From contig CM061090.1 of assembly GCA_030770545.1 (NCBI GenBank), positions 13,798,501 through 13,862,500 on the forward strand: DNA of 64,000 nucleotides, given 5' to 3'. A model generated the notes under the pieces. The model saw only the letters and a program-made list of their open reading frames with translations. It searched no databases and was not told the origin of the DNA. Shown piece after piece: positions 23,901-35,200 of the stretch (positions are counted from its first letter, which is position 1; every line of letters begins with the position of its first letter). This DNA is from Macropodus opercularis (Eukaryota > Chordata > Actinopteri > Anabantiformes > Osphronemidae). Both the position numbers and the translations under genes were made by a program.

Positions 23901-26900
23901 AATCATTGTAAACCAGTGTTGGTTCTGGCTGTCCATTCTTGAGGTCCCCTTGAAGCCCAGTCCTGACAAAAATCTTATTCCAAGATGAAAATATTATGTA
24001 TGAAGCTTAGTTCACTCATCCAGTAAAATACCCTGATGACGACCCTGCACAGAAACTCAACAGTGTAATAATCACATCATTCCTTCAGTCGAATAGAGTC
24101 ACAGAGTTATTCTACTGAATGTCTGACTGTTATTATTTAAAAAAAAAACAACAACTTACAGCTTATTGTCAATCTGACGGCATTACTCCACTTTGTTGTC
24201 GTATTTCTTCTAACCAGGCACCAGTAGTATCCACTGTGAGACACATCAGCTCTGCTGATCATCAACACTTTACCAGTTCTATCATCAAGTTTGATGGAGC
24301 TGATTGTAAACCATTCATACTCCCACTGAGAGTCTCCACCTCCATGGATCTCACATGTCAGAGTGATGCTCTCACCACTGAATGTCTGAGTCCAGTTGGG
24401 TTGTTTGGTCACAGACACAGTGAGAGCTGTTAAGATCAAAAACACAACAGTGAGATGCAACCAGTAGAAAACATAGAACAAAAAAAACAAACAAACTGAC
24501 AACAATCATTAAATAAAGTCACTGGTTTTAAACATGTGAAACATTGACACCTTCATCATCATCCTGTTAGATCTTAGTGCAGCATTTGATACGATAGATC
24601 ACAAGATTCTATTGCAGAGACTGGAACATAGCAGTGGAATTAAAGGAAAAGCACTGGGATGGTTTAAATCTTATCTATTGAACAGATTCCAATTTGTCCA
24701 TGTTCATGATCAATCTTCCATCCGCACAGGAATTAGCTTTGTTGTTCCACAGGGTTCTGTGCTTGGTCCAATACTTTTCAGTCTTTACATGTCTCCTCTT
24801 GGTGATATTATTAGAAAACATTCTATAAATTTCCACTGCTATGCAGACGATACTCAGTTATATTTGTCCATGAAACCAGAGGAAACAAACCAATTAGTCA
24901 AACTTCAAACTTGTTTAAATTATTTCAAATCCTGGATGTCCCACAACTTTCTACAACTGAATTCAGATAAAACTGAGGTTATTATAATTGGTGCTAAAAA
25001 CCACAGAGACTCATTATTGAATCAGATTGTTACTCTGGATGATATAACGTTAGCTTCAAGTTCTACTGTGAGGAACCTTGGTGTCATTGTTGACCAAGAT
25101 CTGTCCTTTACACCATATATTAAAGAAATCTCTAGAACTGCCTACTTCCACCTTTGGAATATTGCTAAAGTTAGGAGCATCCTCTCACAGAGTGATGCTG
25201 AAAAATTAATCCATGCATTTGTTACCTCTAGGCTGGACGACTGTAACTCGCTACTCATAGTTCGACCCAATAACTCTTTGAAAATCCTCCAATTAGTTCA
25301 AAATGCTGCAGCCAGAGTTCTGACCGGACTTAGGAAGAGAGATCACATTTCTCCAACATTAGCTTCTCTGCATTGGCTCCCTGTCAAAAGTAGGATAGAA
25401 TTCAAAATTCTTCTCCTCACCTACAAAGCTCTTCATACTAAAGCTCCATCTTATCTTAAAGACCTCATCGCTCCTTATGCTCCCAACAGAACGCTTCGTT
25501 CTCAGAGCGCTGGTCTACTTGTGGTTCCTAGAGTTTCTAAATGTAGAACGGGAGGCAGAGCCTTTAGCTACCAAGCTCCTCTCCTATGGAACCAGCTTCC
25601 AGTTCAGGTTCGAGAAGCAGACACCCTCTCTAGTTTTAAAACTAGGCTTAAAACCTTTCTTTTTGACAAAGCGTATAGTTAGAGATGGTTCTGGTCACCC
25701 TGAACCATCTCTTAGTTAAGCTGCTATAGACTTAGATGCTGGGGGACGTCCTTCATTCACTGAGCTCTTTTTTCTTCTATCCGCTAACATGCCTCCATTT
25801 CCACATGTGACTAACTTTGTCTCTTTTCTCTTCTAGTTGTGTTTCTCCCCTTCTGTCTCTCTCTCTCTATTCTCATCTACAGGTATCGTCAGACTCAGAG
25901 TCGTGTGTCTCCAGTGTTCAGTTGCTGGTCCAACCATCCTGCCTGTGTTCTGTTGTTGCTTGTTTTGTTGTTGTGTTCTTTTCTCTCTTCTCTATCCCCT
26001 CACCCCAACCAGTCAAGGCAGATGGCCGCCCACACTGAGCCTGGGTCTGCTGGAGGTTTCTTCCTCGTTAGAGAGGGAGTTTTTCCTCTGCTGTTGCTAT
26101 TAAAATGTACAATTTATCGATTGGCTACAATTAAAAGCTTGCTCTATGTGGGATTTGTTGGGTTTAGTTGTGTAAGGTCTTAAAACCTTACTTGTAAAGT
26201 GCCTTGAGATAACTGATGTTGTGAATTGGCGCTATATAAATAAAGTTGAATTGAATTGAATTGTTCTTTTAATAGAAAAGACTTTTCTTCATGTTCAGTG
26301 GATTTAATAAGAAGCTGAACTAAAAACTCGACTTCAACCTGATGAAACCGTCTCAGCAGGTTCTGCACTGAGTCCCACCTCTGTCTGTCTGTTGCTCTGG
26401 TCTCTGGGTTAATGCTACTGTCAACGTCCTGGATTCATCACAACACGTGTCTCAGCTCTGTCAGTCGTCTCTGTGTCGGTTTGACGTCTGCTCAGTAAAC
26501 TGATCAGAACATCCCAGTGTTCAACTGTCTGGTGACTATTAAAACCTCAACACGTGGTTTGGTCCACACTTGGACTATTGGACAGGACTCAGTCAATTTC
26601 TGTTGACGTATAGATGTGCATATACTTCACACATGAAGACATTTATTTATTTATTGTTTTCATAGACTCTTCTGTCTTTTATGTTAACTTATTTGTACAA
26701 AGCTAACGGTGAAGACGGCAAATTCTACCTTTAGGTCTTAAGGTAAGTAAAATAATGAGTTTGAATTATTTTCTTACATCACAAGTTTTAAAAGAACCAA
26801 AATATAACAATGACCAAAAGTCCAACTTACGTCTTATTGTCAGTGTGACGTCATCACTCCACTCTGTTAACTTATAGTTTCTTCTGCCTCTACACTTGTA

Positions 26901-29502
26901 GCCTCCACTACTGGAATCAGAAGCAGTGAAAACCCAGCGTTTACTCTGATGTGAAGTTGGTCCTGAGCTGCCTTTGGTCCATTCATATTCCCACTCAGTG
27001 TCTCCTCCAGCCTGGATCTCACATGTTAGAGTGATGTTCTCTCCTCTGAACATCTCAGGCCAGTCATGCTGCCTTTTTACAACAGCCTTGTTGGAAACTT
27101 CACACATGGAGAAAAACACACAAACATGAAACCATGAATAGTTTTCAGGTGATGGATTAATGTTATTTATTACAAAGATCTTCACCTGTTTCCTCTACAG
27201 TGACTGAGTCACTGTTGTGTGTGTAGTAAACTTGGTTTCCTCTTCTTCCTCCTCTGCAGTGATAGACGCCTCCATCTGTGATTCTGACTTTGTTGGATTC
27301 TTTGTTTCTTCTGATCTGAGCTGTTTGAGACGCTGACGTCCGTCTGAACCAGTCGTATCTCCAGCTCTTTGACTCGTCCACAGAGCAGGTCAGTGTGACG
27401 CTGCCTCCTGCTGGTACGACTGCTCTGCCTGGTGTCACTGAGGGTCTGGGTTGATCTGGGGTTAAAGTCCACAGAGTAAGAAACGCTTTAAAACTGAAGA
27501 AACATTTATGAATGAATCAAACACTAACAGTCGTTACAAACGTTTCCTCATGTTAACACGTCTCCGTATCTGTTTGTGTTCAGTGATTCTCGTGGCTCCT
27601 GCTCGTCTCACTGCAACATCAGTCAGTTTCACACACAGCATTTTACATTATCAGCTCATTGTATGAAGCTCATTCACCTGGGCCACATTTAACATAGGTT
27701 TAAATTAGCGTCAGCCTTCACAGTCAGGCATCCAACACAAACAACACAATGATTATCATTATTATAACTGCACACAAATGAAACACAATGGAAACATCTA
27801 CAGTCCATCCAGTTACTGTTAACAATGGGACTGAAATCCAGTAAAGATCTGAACCAGTCAGAAGATGGATGTTTGAAACTAGTTTTAGTGGAGACATCTA
27901 GAAAATGATCAGCAGCCAGTTTCAAATGTTCAGCCTCAGTGTAACTGACTTGGACTAAACATCTAAAATGTGTTGTTCAGTGTCGTCCTGCTTCATGGCT
28001 TCACTTGACTTGAGTGACTTTTCTTGACTCCTCCCTTAGTTGGTCTGTTTGTTGTTGAACACATTTACAGTAAATGACCCTTTGTCACTTCCTTTATTCC
28101 TAGAAAGTCAGCGATCGTAACAGCAAGCAAACACAACAACACGTCACTAATTAACAAACTTACGTCTTATTGTCAGTGTGACATTACTCCACTCTGTTAA
28201 CGTATAGTTTCTTCTGCCTCTGCACCAGTAGTCTCCACTGTGAGACACATCAGCTCTGCTGATCATCAACACTTTACCAGTTCTATCATCAGGTTTGATG
28301 GAGCTGGGTGTTGACCATTCATACTCCCACTGAGAGTCTCCACCTCCATGGATCTCACATGTCAGAGTGATGCTCTCACCACTGAATGTCTGAGTCCAGC
28401 TGGGTTGTTTGGTCACAGAGACTCTGTAGGAAACTGTTCACAACAAACACAGTAAGAACAAAACTACAGTGGGAGAAAGTTTTTCACTTTGATTATACTT
28501 CAACTTGTATTAATGCTGAAAATCTGATTTAATACATTAAATGAAAAACAAGACAAGACGTGTTGGGTCTCAGCTTCACTTCTTTTTTGTGAGGTACATA
28601 CAGGTCTCCTGTTCTTATTCTAACCAGACTGGTCCATTAGTTATTGCATCAACCACAAATGAACCCTGTCATCCTCCTAGCGAGTGTGTGAACAGATTAG
28701 ACAGAAGAAACAAATGTTACAACTAATATCAGAAGATCCTGCCACAGAGTCAGGGATCAGATGGAGGACTGAACTTAACATGTCTCCATGTTGTTAGTCT
28801 TTCATTGAGTCATTCAGTGTTACTCTGCCTCCTACTGGTGGTTGATGGACCTGCTGTCAGTCTGGGTTTAAGGTCTGTTGTCTTAAAACAACTAAACATT
28901 TTAAACATTTTTACTTTATCTTTAATTCCTGTTAAATATCTACTCAGCTCACAGTCTAACTTAGTTCAGTGATGTTTGGTTAATGTGTCTGTGAACTGAA
29001 AAACGTAGAAGAACAAAGATTCATAAAAACTAAACGACACAGTAGGTTCAAACACTGTCACATTTAAATTGTGCTGATTCAACAGTATTTGTCCAAACAC
29101 ACAAACAGAGCTTTTAAATCAAATCTGTTGGTCTCTGACTCACAAAACAACGTTACACAATTAAATATGTAAATATTAATAAAATAATTTATCAAAATCG
29201 TCCGAGTTTAATAGTAAATAAACTACATTTACCTTCAGCGTGTCCAAAGTGGAAAAGTGTGTTCAGCACTAAAATCAAGACAGAAACAAAAGCAAAGATA
29301 GAAACAACGTGATCAAAGTGTCTGATGACTGAACAGTCGTCCTCCAACGTGTCTTCCTACAAAACAACAAGTCTGCTCTGTTCACACTGAACCAAGCTCT
29401 GATGCTCTGTTCTCCTCACTCCAACACTTTCTACCATTTGTTTCATCAAGCAGTGATTTACTCACAGAAAAACTGCAGCACACAGAGGAAAGTGTGTCCC
29501 AT
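20950..29502 (-). CDS. FCRL/LITR-like receptor, gene B (7 Ig domains, charged membrane segment)
   Basis: Model: signal peptide 29466-29502 and 29233-29268; Ig exons 28164-28421, 27186-27455, 26831-27097, 24160-24426, 22388-22687, 21981-22244 and 21647-21904; membrane exon 21411-21518; last exon 20950-21020 read through to a stop. Junctions are phase 1 and the frame stays open (about 711 aa). It lacks the first two Ig exons of A (only a piece of Ig2 remains near 28805-28875) and carries an L2 LINE and a probable LTR between exons. The last Ig exon differs from that of A, C and D (GGDIILVSPVLPVTQGTAVT). The membrane segment SVLFIIGVVYKISLVILSLL contains a lysine. The tail has one ITIM-like SVYESI. 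It could be an intact but patchwork gene or one on the way to decay; all remaining exons are open. Confidence 0.6.
21303..21318 (-). other. 16-nt microexon candidate, gene B
   Basis: Acceptor ttttcacag and donor gttggt flank exactly 16 bases between the membrane exon and the tail exon. The sequence differs from that of A and C, but length, position and splice sites agree. Inclusion would shift the tail frame and remove SVYESI. Confidence 0.45.
22794..22886 (-). pseudogene. Truncated Ig exon (Ig5 3' part) in gene B
   Basis: About 93 bases match the 3' part of Ig5 of genes A, C and D, with its donor, up to the Y-K-C cysteine region, then homology stops at a foreign insert. The 5' part of the exon with its acceptor is absent. 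The gene can skip it in phase, because its neighbours are both phase 1-1 exons. Confidence 0.75.
22909..23968. mobile_element. Possible solo LTR or other insert in gene B
   Basis: About 1.1 kb unlike anything else in the cluster, with higher GC than its flanks, interrupts gene B homology. It begins TGTCAG and ends CTGACA, a short inverted pair of the TG...CA kind found at LTR ends. No target-site duplication is visible, and the host sequence on the two sides is not contiguous in the paralogues, so a deletion or rearrangement came with it. No coding sequence is supported. Confidence 0.35.
24560..25682 (+). CDS. L2-type reverse transcriptase fragment
   Basis: An open frame of over 360 codons without an internal stop. 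It starts inside the RT at L-L-D-L-S-A-A-F-D-T-I-D-H (motif A) and continues through VPQGSVLGPILFSLYM (motif B), YADDTQLY (catalytic motif C), LNSDKTEV and the LGVIVDQDLSF region to the usual C-terminal LHWLPVKSRIEFK and WNQLPVQVREADTLSSFKTR. The endonuclease and the first RT motifs are missing because of 5' truncation, so it cannot be an autonomous element, but the open frame suggests a fairly recent insertion. Confidence 0.85.
24560..26263 (+). mobile_element. 5'-truncated L2-clade LINE in an intron of gene B
   Basis: The element holds the C-terminal part of a non-LTR reverse transcriptase and an L2-type 3' end: a tail with cttgagataactg, ttggcgctatataaataaa and a terminal (TTGAA)n run. Short 3' tandem repeats, not poly(A), are typical of CR1/L2. 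It lies in the intron between the 26831-27097 and 24160-24426 exons, opposite to the gene. Confidence 0.85.
28800..28880 (-). pseudogene. Remnant of the Ig2 exon in gene B
   Basis: A short piece equal to the first part of Ig2 in A and C (codons for L-T-A-G-P-S-T and part of V-T-L) remains. The rest of the exon and its donor are lost. The Ig1 exon is missing altogether: intron sequence runs from the position of its donor (about 29143) into unrelated bases. Confidence 0.65.
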
Positions 29503-30331
29503 CCTCACATCAACTCTGACTCCTCATGTGGAGAAAACTTCACTGTGGAGAAGCACAACTTACATTTGATGGGAATGTTACATTTTCTCTGTCTCATTAT
29601 TTAACGTGTGAGTTTCTTCCTCTTTGACTAGACTGAGTTTCACCACAGCGTAGTCTAACTCACTGACACGTCCACAGACGACAAACTGGAGCAGTTTAAA
29701 TATAATGAACAGGCTTGTAATGGATAACTAAATCTATACATATACTATAAGTTTATTTATCTGTTTATTTCTGAATGTGAAACTTCAAACCCACTGTTGT
29801 TGCCTCCACACTGTCCTGATTCATGTTGTAAAGGAAAACACACAGTTCCTTTAGTGGTGATCTAGTGTCAGTAAACGTAAACTGGAGACACCTCTGATCT
29901 CATATTAATTTGACATCGATCATATTTATCTGTCCTTCAGAATAAAAGCCTGTCGTCATCATAACAGGTGTCAGCAGGACGTTCACCTCCTTCACCAACA
30001 CACTACAACTGAACTGTGACGAGGTTTGACCTGAGCACTAGATAAACTATATTAGTCACATAATGAGCCTTTTATCATGTGTTCATTTCATTATTCATCT
30101 GATCTGGACATTTTATTAAACATGTATCATCAGCTTTTCTTTCCTTTGACTCGTGGCTCAGATCTGTATTTATCTGGGTCTTCAGTCTCAGTTTGTTGCT
30201 GTTGTTAAGCAGCTACTTGCACAGAGGAGCTTTAGGATCATTTACTGGAGAACAGTCCCAAATTCTCCAATATTCACTTTAACAGTCATTTATTTTCATG
30301 AGCTGGTGAGTTTGTTAGATTTAACTGAAGC

Positions 30332-30367
<36 letters not shown>

Positions 30368-30654
30368 ATACTTTAGGTTCGTCCCTAAAGAAGAACTACA
30401 CAACAAGTCAAAGATCACATCACACTATTAACTAAACTTGAAATACTACATTCATGCTCTAAAATAAAACACAACTAACTATTTATAAAAGAGAAAATTA
30501 ACAACACTTTAGTCTAAAAACACTAATTGTACTAAAAGAACCATTTCAGTGTCTTTTTAACAAAATCCTTCAAACTGACAAACGTCTGGTTATTTGATCT
30601 TCTCAAGGTTTTTCCTCAGTTGTATCATTCAGACAGAAAAAGTCGTTTACTCAC

Positions 30655-30704
30655 AGAATGTCTGCAGCTCACAGCTCTCATATCTGGTACCGAGCAGTTT
30701 ATAT
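30655..30704 (-). promoter_or_regulatory. Putative TATA promoter and 5' UTR exon of gene B
   Basis: Same as ahead of gene A: an ATATAAA box on the minus strand (30698-30704) and a short segment ending at a gtgagt donor. The copy is kept with few changes. Confidence 0.4.
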
Positions 30705-31236
30705 GAAGAAACTTCTGCAGCACCTGTAAAGAAAAGGAAGAAAGAAATGTGAGAAAGACGTCACATATCAATGAGATCAGTTTCCTTCTCTTTGCCAACA
30801 ACTAACAACTTCAGCTAAACTCGGTTTGACCACAGAAAACTTTGACATGTTCTCATTTCCTGCTAATATGAACTGTGTTTAAAAACAGAAAGAACTAAGA
30901 AGAAAGTTTACACTGTAAATGACAATATGATCAACTTTACAATAGTTCATAGTGTGTTTTCCATTGTTTGTTCTTGTTGTAGTTACGTGTCCACTTTGGT
31001 CTGTGTGTGATGTTCGTGTCCAGGGGTTTTCTAAATAAACTGAACCACATTAAAAGGCTGATAAGGTAAATAAACCTTTTTTCATCTCACAGTGGGGAAA
31101 TATTGTTGTTGCAGCAGTAAAAAGAATAAAGTTCTGTACAACTTGAAACTTTAGACAGAGATTTACACATGTACAGTCATACAGGCAGCTTCACCACAAT
31201 TGTTTATATTGCAAGTTAACAAAAATACAGTTTGCT

Positions 31237-31470
31237 GGAACATGTGGAACAAGGTTTTATTAACTGCTCATGAACCTCTGGCAGCAACAGCCTCAACAAG
31301 AGCTTCCTGTAGCTGATCAACATGCAAGAGGGACTTTTAACCGTCCGTCCTCAGAATAGCTTCAGCTCAGCCACGTTCTCAGGGTGTGAACACTCTCTGG
31401 CTGTCCACCCACAGCTTCTCTAGTGGGTTGAGGTCTGGGCTCTGAATGGGCCCAGAAAGAGAAGCCGTGC
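31237..31470 (-). mobile_element. Tc1/mariner-type transposase remnant, copy 2
   Basis: Nearly the same as copy 1 at 9115-9350, with the same breaks, including the SPDLNPLEKLWVDSQ patch. The flanking host sequence is also shared, so the insertion came before the duplication of the A/B upstream region. Confidence 0.6.
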
Positions 31471-31929
31471 AGCCAGTTCAACACTTGTAGTAATGAAGGA
31501 AGGTCTGGTTCACTGACAAACCTGCAATAATAGTTAACACCAAGGACAGAAATCCACAGAGATGACTGAGCTCATCATGAACAGACTTTATTATTATTCA
31601 ACAGACTGTTGCAGGTTTAGTGGAAAACAAATCATCAGCGTCTCAAACATCATCATAACACACTGATGAAAACAGATGCAGCATCAGACAGAAATGTGTC
31701 TACATGTGTAACAAGTGGCCAAGAGGAAGCAGGAAGTGAAACACTGACCTGCTGACACGTGTTCATGTGAATTATCAGCTAGATCTTCTACTGGATACGT
31801 TTCATTTGCTAACGAGACAGTGAACATCATCCCCTGATGTAATAAATCTTTAATACTCGTTTGAGTTCAGCTCAGTCTGCAGCAGAACAACCAGATCTAA
31901 TCTGTTAACAGCAGAGATGAGTTCTTCTG

Positions 31930-32135
31930 TGATTGGATACTCGCTGAGAGGAGGCAGCTGATCAAATAGATCTACTAGCTTTTAAACCACAATGGCTGAA
32001 GGAGGAGACGCAACTTTGGTTGCAGATGTATTTTCAAGGACATTTTCCAGACGGACCTTTCAAGAAAAACTGGATGTTGTGAGAAGACGTTGACCAACCT
32101 CTGTGCTAGTGAACCGTCCCCGTGTTCATCACTTT
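31930..32135 (+). mobile_element. Dispersed repeat with short coding-like head, copy 1
   Basis: This segment recurs at 35010-35230. It has an ATG (31992) followed by MAEGGDATLVADVFSRTFSR and a basic stretch before a stop. The F-S-R-x-T-F-x-E-K-L wording recalls the N-terminal part of hAT/ZMYM-like transposon proteins, but this is a weak resemblance. Copy 1 lies just past the class II beta gene and copy 2 lies inside it. Confidence 0.35.
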
Positions 32136-32176
32136 TCTCTAGATGTGGTGTCATTAATTATTGTATTATGAGGGCA

Positions 32177-32182
32177 TTTATT
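32177..32182 (-). terminator. Possible poly(A) signal of class II beta
   Basis: AATAAA on the minus strand about 72 nt past the class II beta stop codon. Confidence 0.45.
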
Positions 32183-32253
32183 CAAGCAGGACATCACTGA
32201 AGGTCTAGCTGTGAAATGTGAAATGGTTAAAGAGTGTGTGTCCTGGTTTGACC

Positions 32254-35200
32254 TCAGGTCTTTTTCCTGTAGTAGATGAATCCAGCCAGAGATAAGATCA
32301 GACCCAGGATCAGTCCTGAGGCTCCGATGGCGAACTGGTTCCTCTCTAACTCAGACATTGACCGATCTGAGGGCAGACAGAGGAGAGTCAGGCAGGAGTA
32401 GACAGACAGGTAGTCAAATATAGAGATAGACAGGTAGTCAGACATAAAGACAGACAGGTAGTCAGATATAGAGACATACAGGTAGTCAGACATAGAGACA
32501 GACAGGTAGTCAGATATAGAGACAGACAGGTAGTCAAATATAGAGACAGACAGGGAGTCAGACATAAAGACAGACAGGTAGTCAGATATAGAGACATACA
32601 GGTAATCAGACATAGAGACAGACAGGTAGTCAGACATAGAGACAGAAAGGTAATCAGACATAGAGACAGACAGGTAGTCAGATATAGAGACAGACATGTA
32701 GTCAGATATAGAGAAAGAAAGTTAGTCAGATATAGAGAAAGAAAGTTAGTCAGATATAGAGACAGACAGGTAGTCAGATATAGAGACAGACAGGTAGTCA
32801 GACATAAAGACAGACAGGTAGTCAGACATAGAGACAGACAGGTAGTCAGATATGAAGACAGACAGGTAGTCAGATAAGAAGACAGACAGGTAGTCAGACA
32901 AGAAGACAGACAGGTAGTCAGACATAAAGACAGACAGGAAGTCAGATATAGAGACAGACAGGTAGTCAGACATAGAGACAGACAGGTAGTCAGATATAAA
33001 GACAGACAGGTAGTCAGATATAGAGACAGACAGGTAGTCAGATATGAAGACAGACAGGTAGTCAGATATAGAGACAGACAGGTAGTCAGACATAGAGACA
33101 GACAGGTAGTCAGACATAGAGACAGACAGGTAGTCAGATATGAAGACAGACAGGTAGTCAGATATAGAGACAGACAGGTAGTCAGATATAGAGACAGACA
33201 GGTGTGTGTGAGGCCTTTTACAGAGTCAGTCTCTCCCTCTCTGTGAGTTGTGGGATGTGTTGCTTGGGGCTATTTTTGGTCTTTTTTGCTGCAGCACAAC
33301 TTTGCTGGTTCCATCTTCTCTGGGTTTGTTGCTGTGTGTTGTGTTTAGCTTTAATAAAATTGATCACAGTAAGTCTTAGACATTTCCTGCCTGTTTTTGC
33401 CTGTGTCCATATTGGGTTTATGCTGGAATGTTGTTTTGGGTTCATTCTCTTCCTTTTTAATCTCATTGATATGGTTGTGTGAGTTTTTTAGTTGGATCAT
33501 CTGTCGCTCCAACCTTCTGACTTGTATACTGTATATTTTTGTTTGCCCCTTATTAAACATTCACTTTTAGCTTAGCGAGCGTAACGAGGTGTAAAACAGA
33601 CAGTTGTGGTGTCAGGTGTTTACCCCAGTCAACAACCAGAGGTTGCTTGAGGCTGACATGTTCCACCACACAGGAGATCTTCTCTCCAGACCTGCTCCAA
33701 CACAAACCAACACATCACTGGTTAACTGTAGTGGTTTAACTGGTTCAGAACCTTATTTCTAAACCTATGTGTAAAACATTGTGAGTAAACGAGGCTTCAG
33801 GACACAAGGCTCATAACATCTGGATCACAAGACACATTACAAAGTAAAAGATTACAAACTGCAACTATATAGAAAACCCAACATCCCACTGAGCAGCACA
33901 AGGAAACAGTGAATAAGTTGTAATGTGTCAAAAAAAGGAATCAATGTGAAAACTTTAACACAGCTCGGTGACTGTGTGACTGAGACAGAATCCAGTTTTC
34001 ACTGATCGCTACCTTCAGGACCTGAACCCACCTGGGTGTGTACACTAGGTGAGAGTGGGCCTGGTAGAACCAATCACCGTCTGCCATCTCCTCAGTGGAA
34101 GTGACATCAGAGTCGACTTCCTGTCCGTCTCTGGTCCAGCTCACTCTGATCTGTTTGGGGTAGAAGTCGTAGACGCTGCAGACCAACATGACCGGATGGT
34201 GACCAGCAGGGGGCGTCATAGATGACAGTCTGACATAAGGCTTAACTGGACACAGGTTACACATAATCATCAGTTGGTTGGTGTCTGGATTAAATGAGGT
34301 TTTCCTGTGTTTAACATCCATCCATTTGTAAATACAAACACACTATATTTCATAGTGACAGTGTTTGATTGAGTAGATGTTTTATGTTTCTCTAGTAGGA
34401 CGTCAGACAAGGAGATGTCTAACATTTCATTTACCGTGTTCCTCTATACTGACGACACTGTTCTATGTTAAACAAACCACTGGACACAGATTTGTTTATC
34501 TGTGAGTGTAGTTCAGACATTTGATCCTGCTGCTGTTCGATCCTTTCTTTTATGTCCAATAGGTTTCATGGACCTTCTGATATGAGGCTTTTGAGCGTTT
34601 GTTGTAACCAGTGGCAGGAGTCAGGACCAGCTACACCTTCTCTGCTGGTCTAACATAAAATCATTCTCCGTATACTTTTCTCCTCGTGTCATATTATATA
34701 TTCACTCGTTACGCTGTTGAAGTTTCAGGCTCTAGCCTCTAGTTCAGGCTCTAGTCAGACATAGAGACAGACAGGTAGTCAGACATAAAGACAGACAGGA
34801 AGTCAGACATAGAGACAGACAGGTAGTCAGATATATTGCAGGCTCTAGCCTGAAACTTCAACTTTTTATCCAATCAGAATTCAGCCAGCGTGTGTATGAA
34901 CACTGCAGGCTTTTCTGCGCTGTGAGTAAAGGGGCTGATATTGTTGACACACAGTTGCGATAGCCAATCAGATTACGAGTTGGCGACAGTAAATCCAGCT
35001 AGAAGGCCTCACGGTGATCACAAATACTCGCTGGGAGGAGGCAGCGCGTTAGCGGATCAAATAGATCTACTAGCTTTTAACCCACAATGGCTGAAGGAGG
35101 AGACGTAACTTTGGTTGTAGATGTATTTTCAAGGACATTTTCCAGACGGACCTTTCTAGAGAAGCTGGATGTGAGAAGAGGTCGACCAACCTCTGTGCTA

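Noticed and set aside
25817..26183. Several overlapping plus-strand frames after the LINE reverse transcriptase
   Set aside because: They lie in the 3' UTR of the L2 element and show no domain.
32254..33117. Long minus-strand frames of repeated S-D-Y-L-S-V-S (147, 123 and 69 codons)
   Set aside because: They are produced by the 24-bp minisatellite, whose unit is a multiple of three without stops. Splice sites place the array in an intron of class II beta.
32381..33204. CRISPR-like array
   Set aside because: Units are directly contiguous with no unique spacers, and the DNA is vertebrate. It is a minisatellite.
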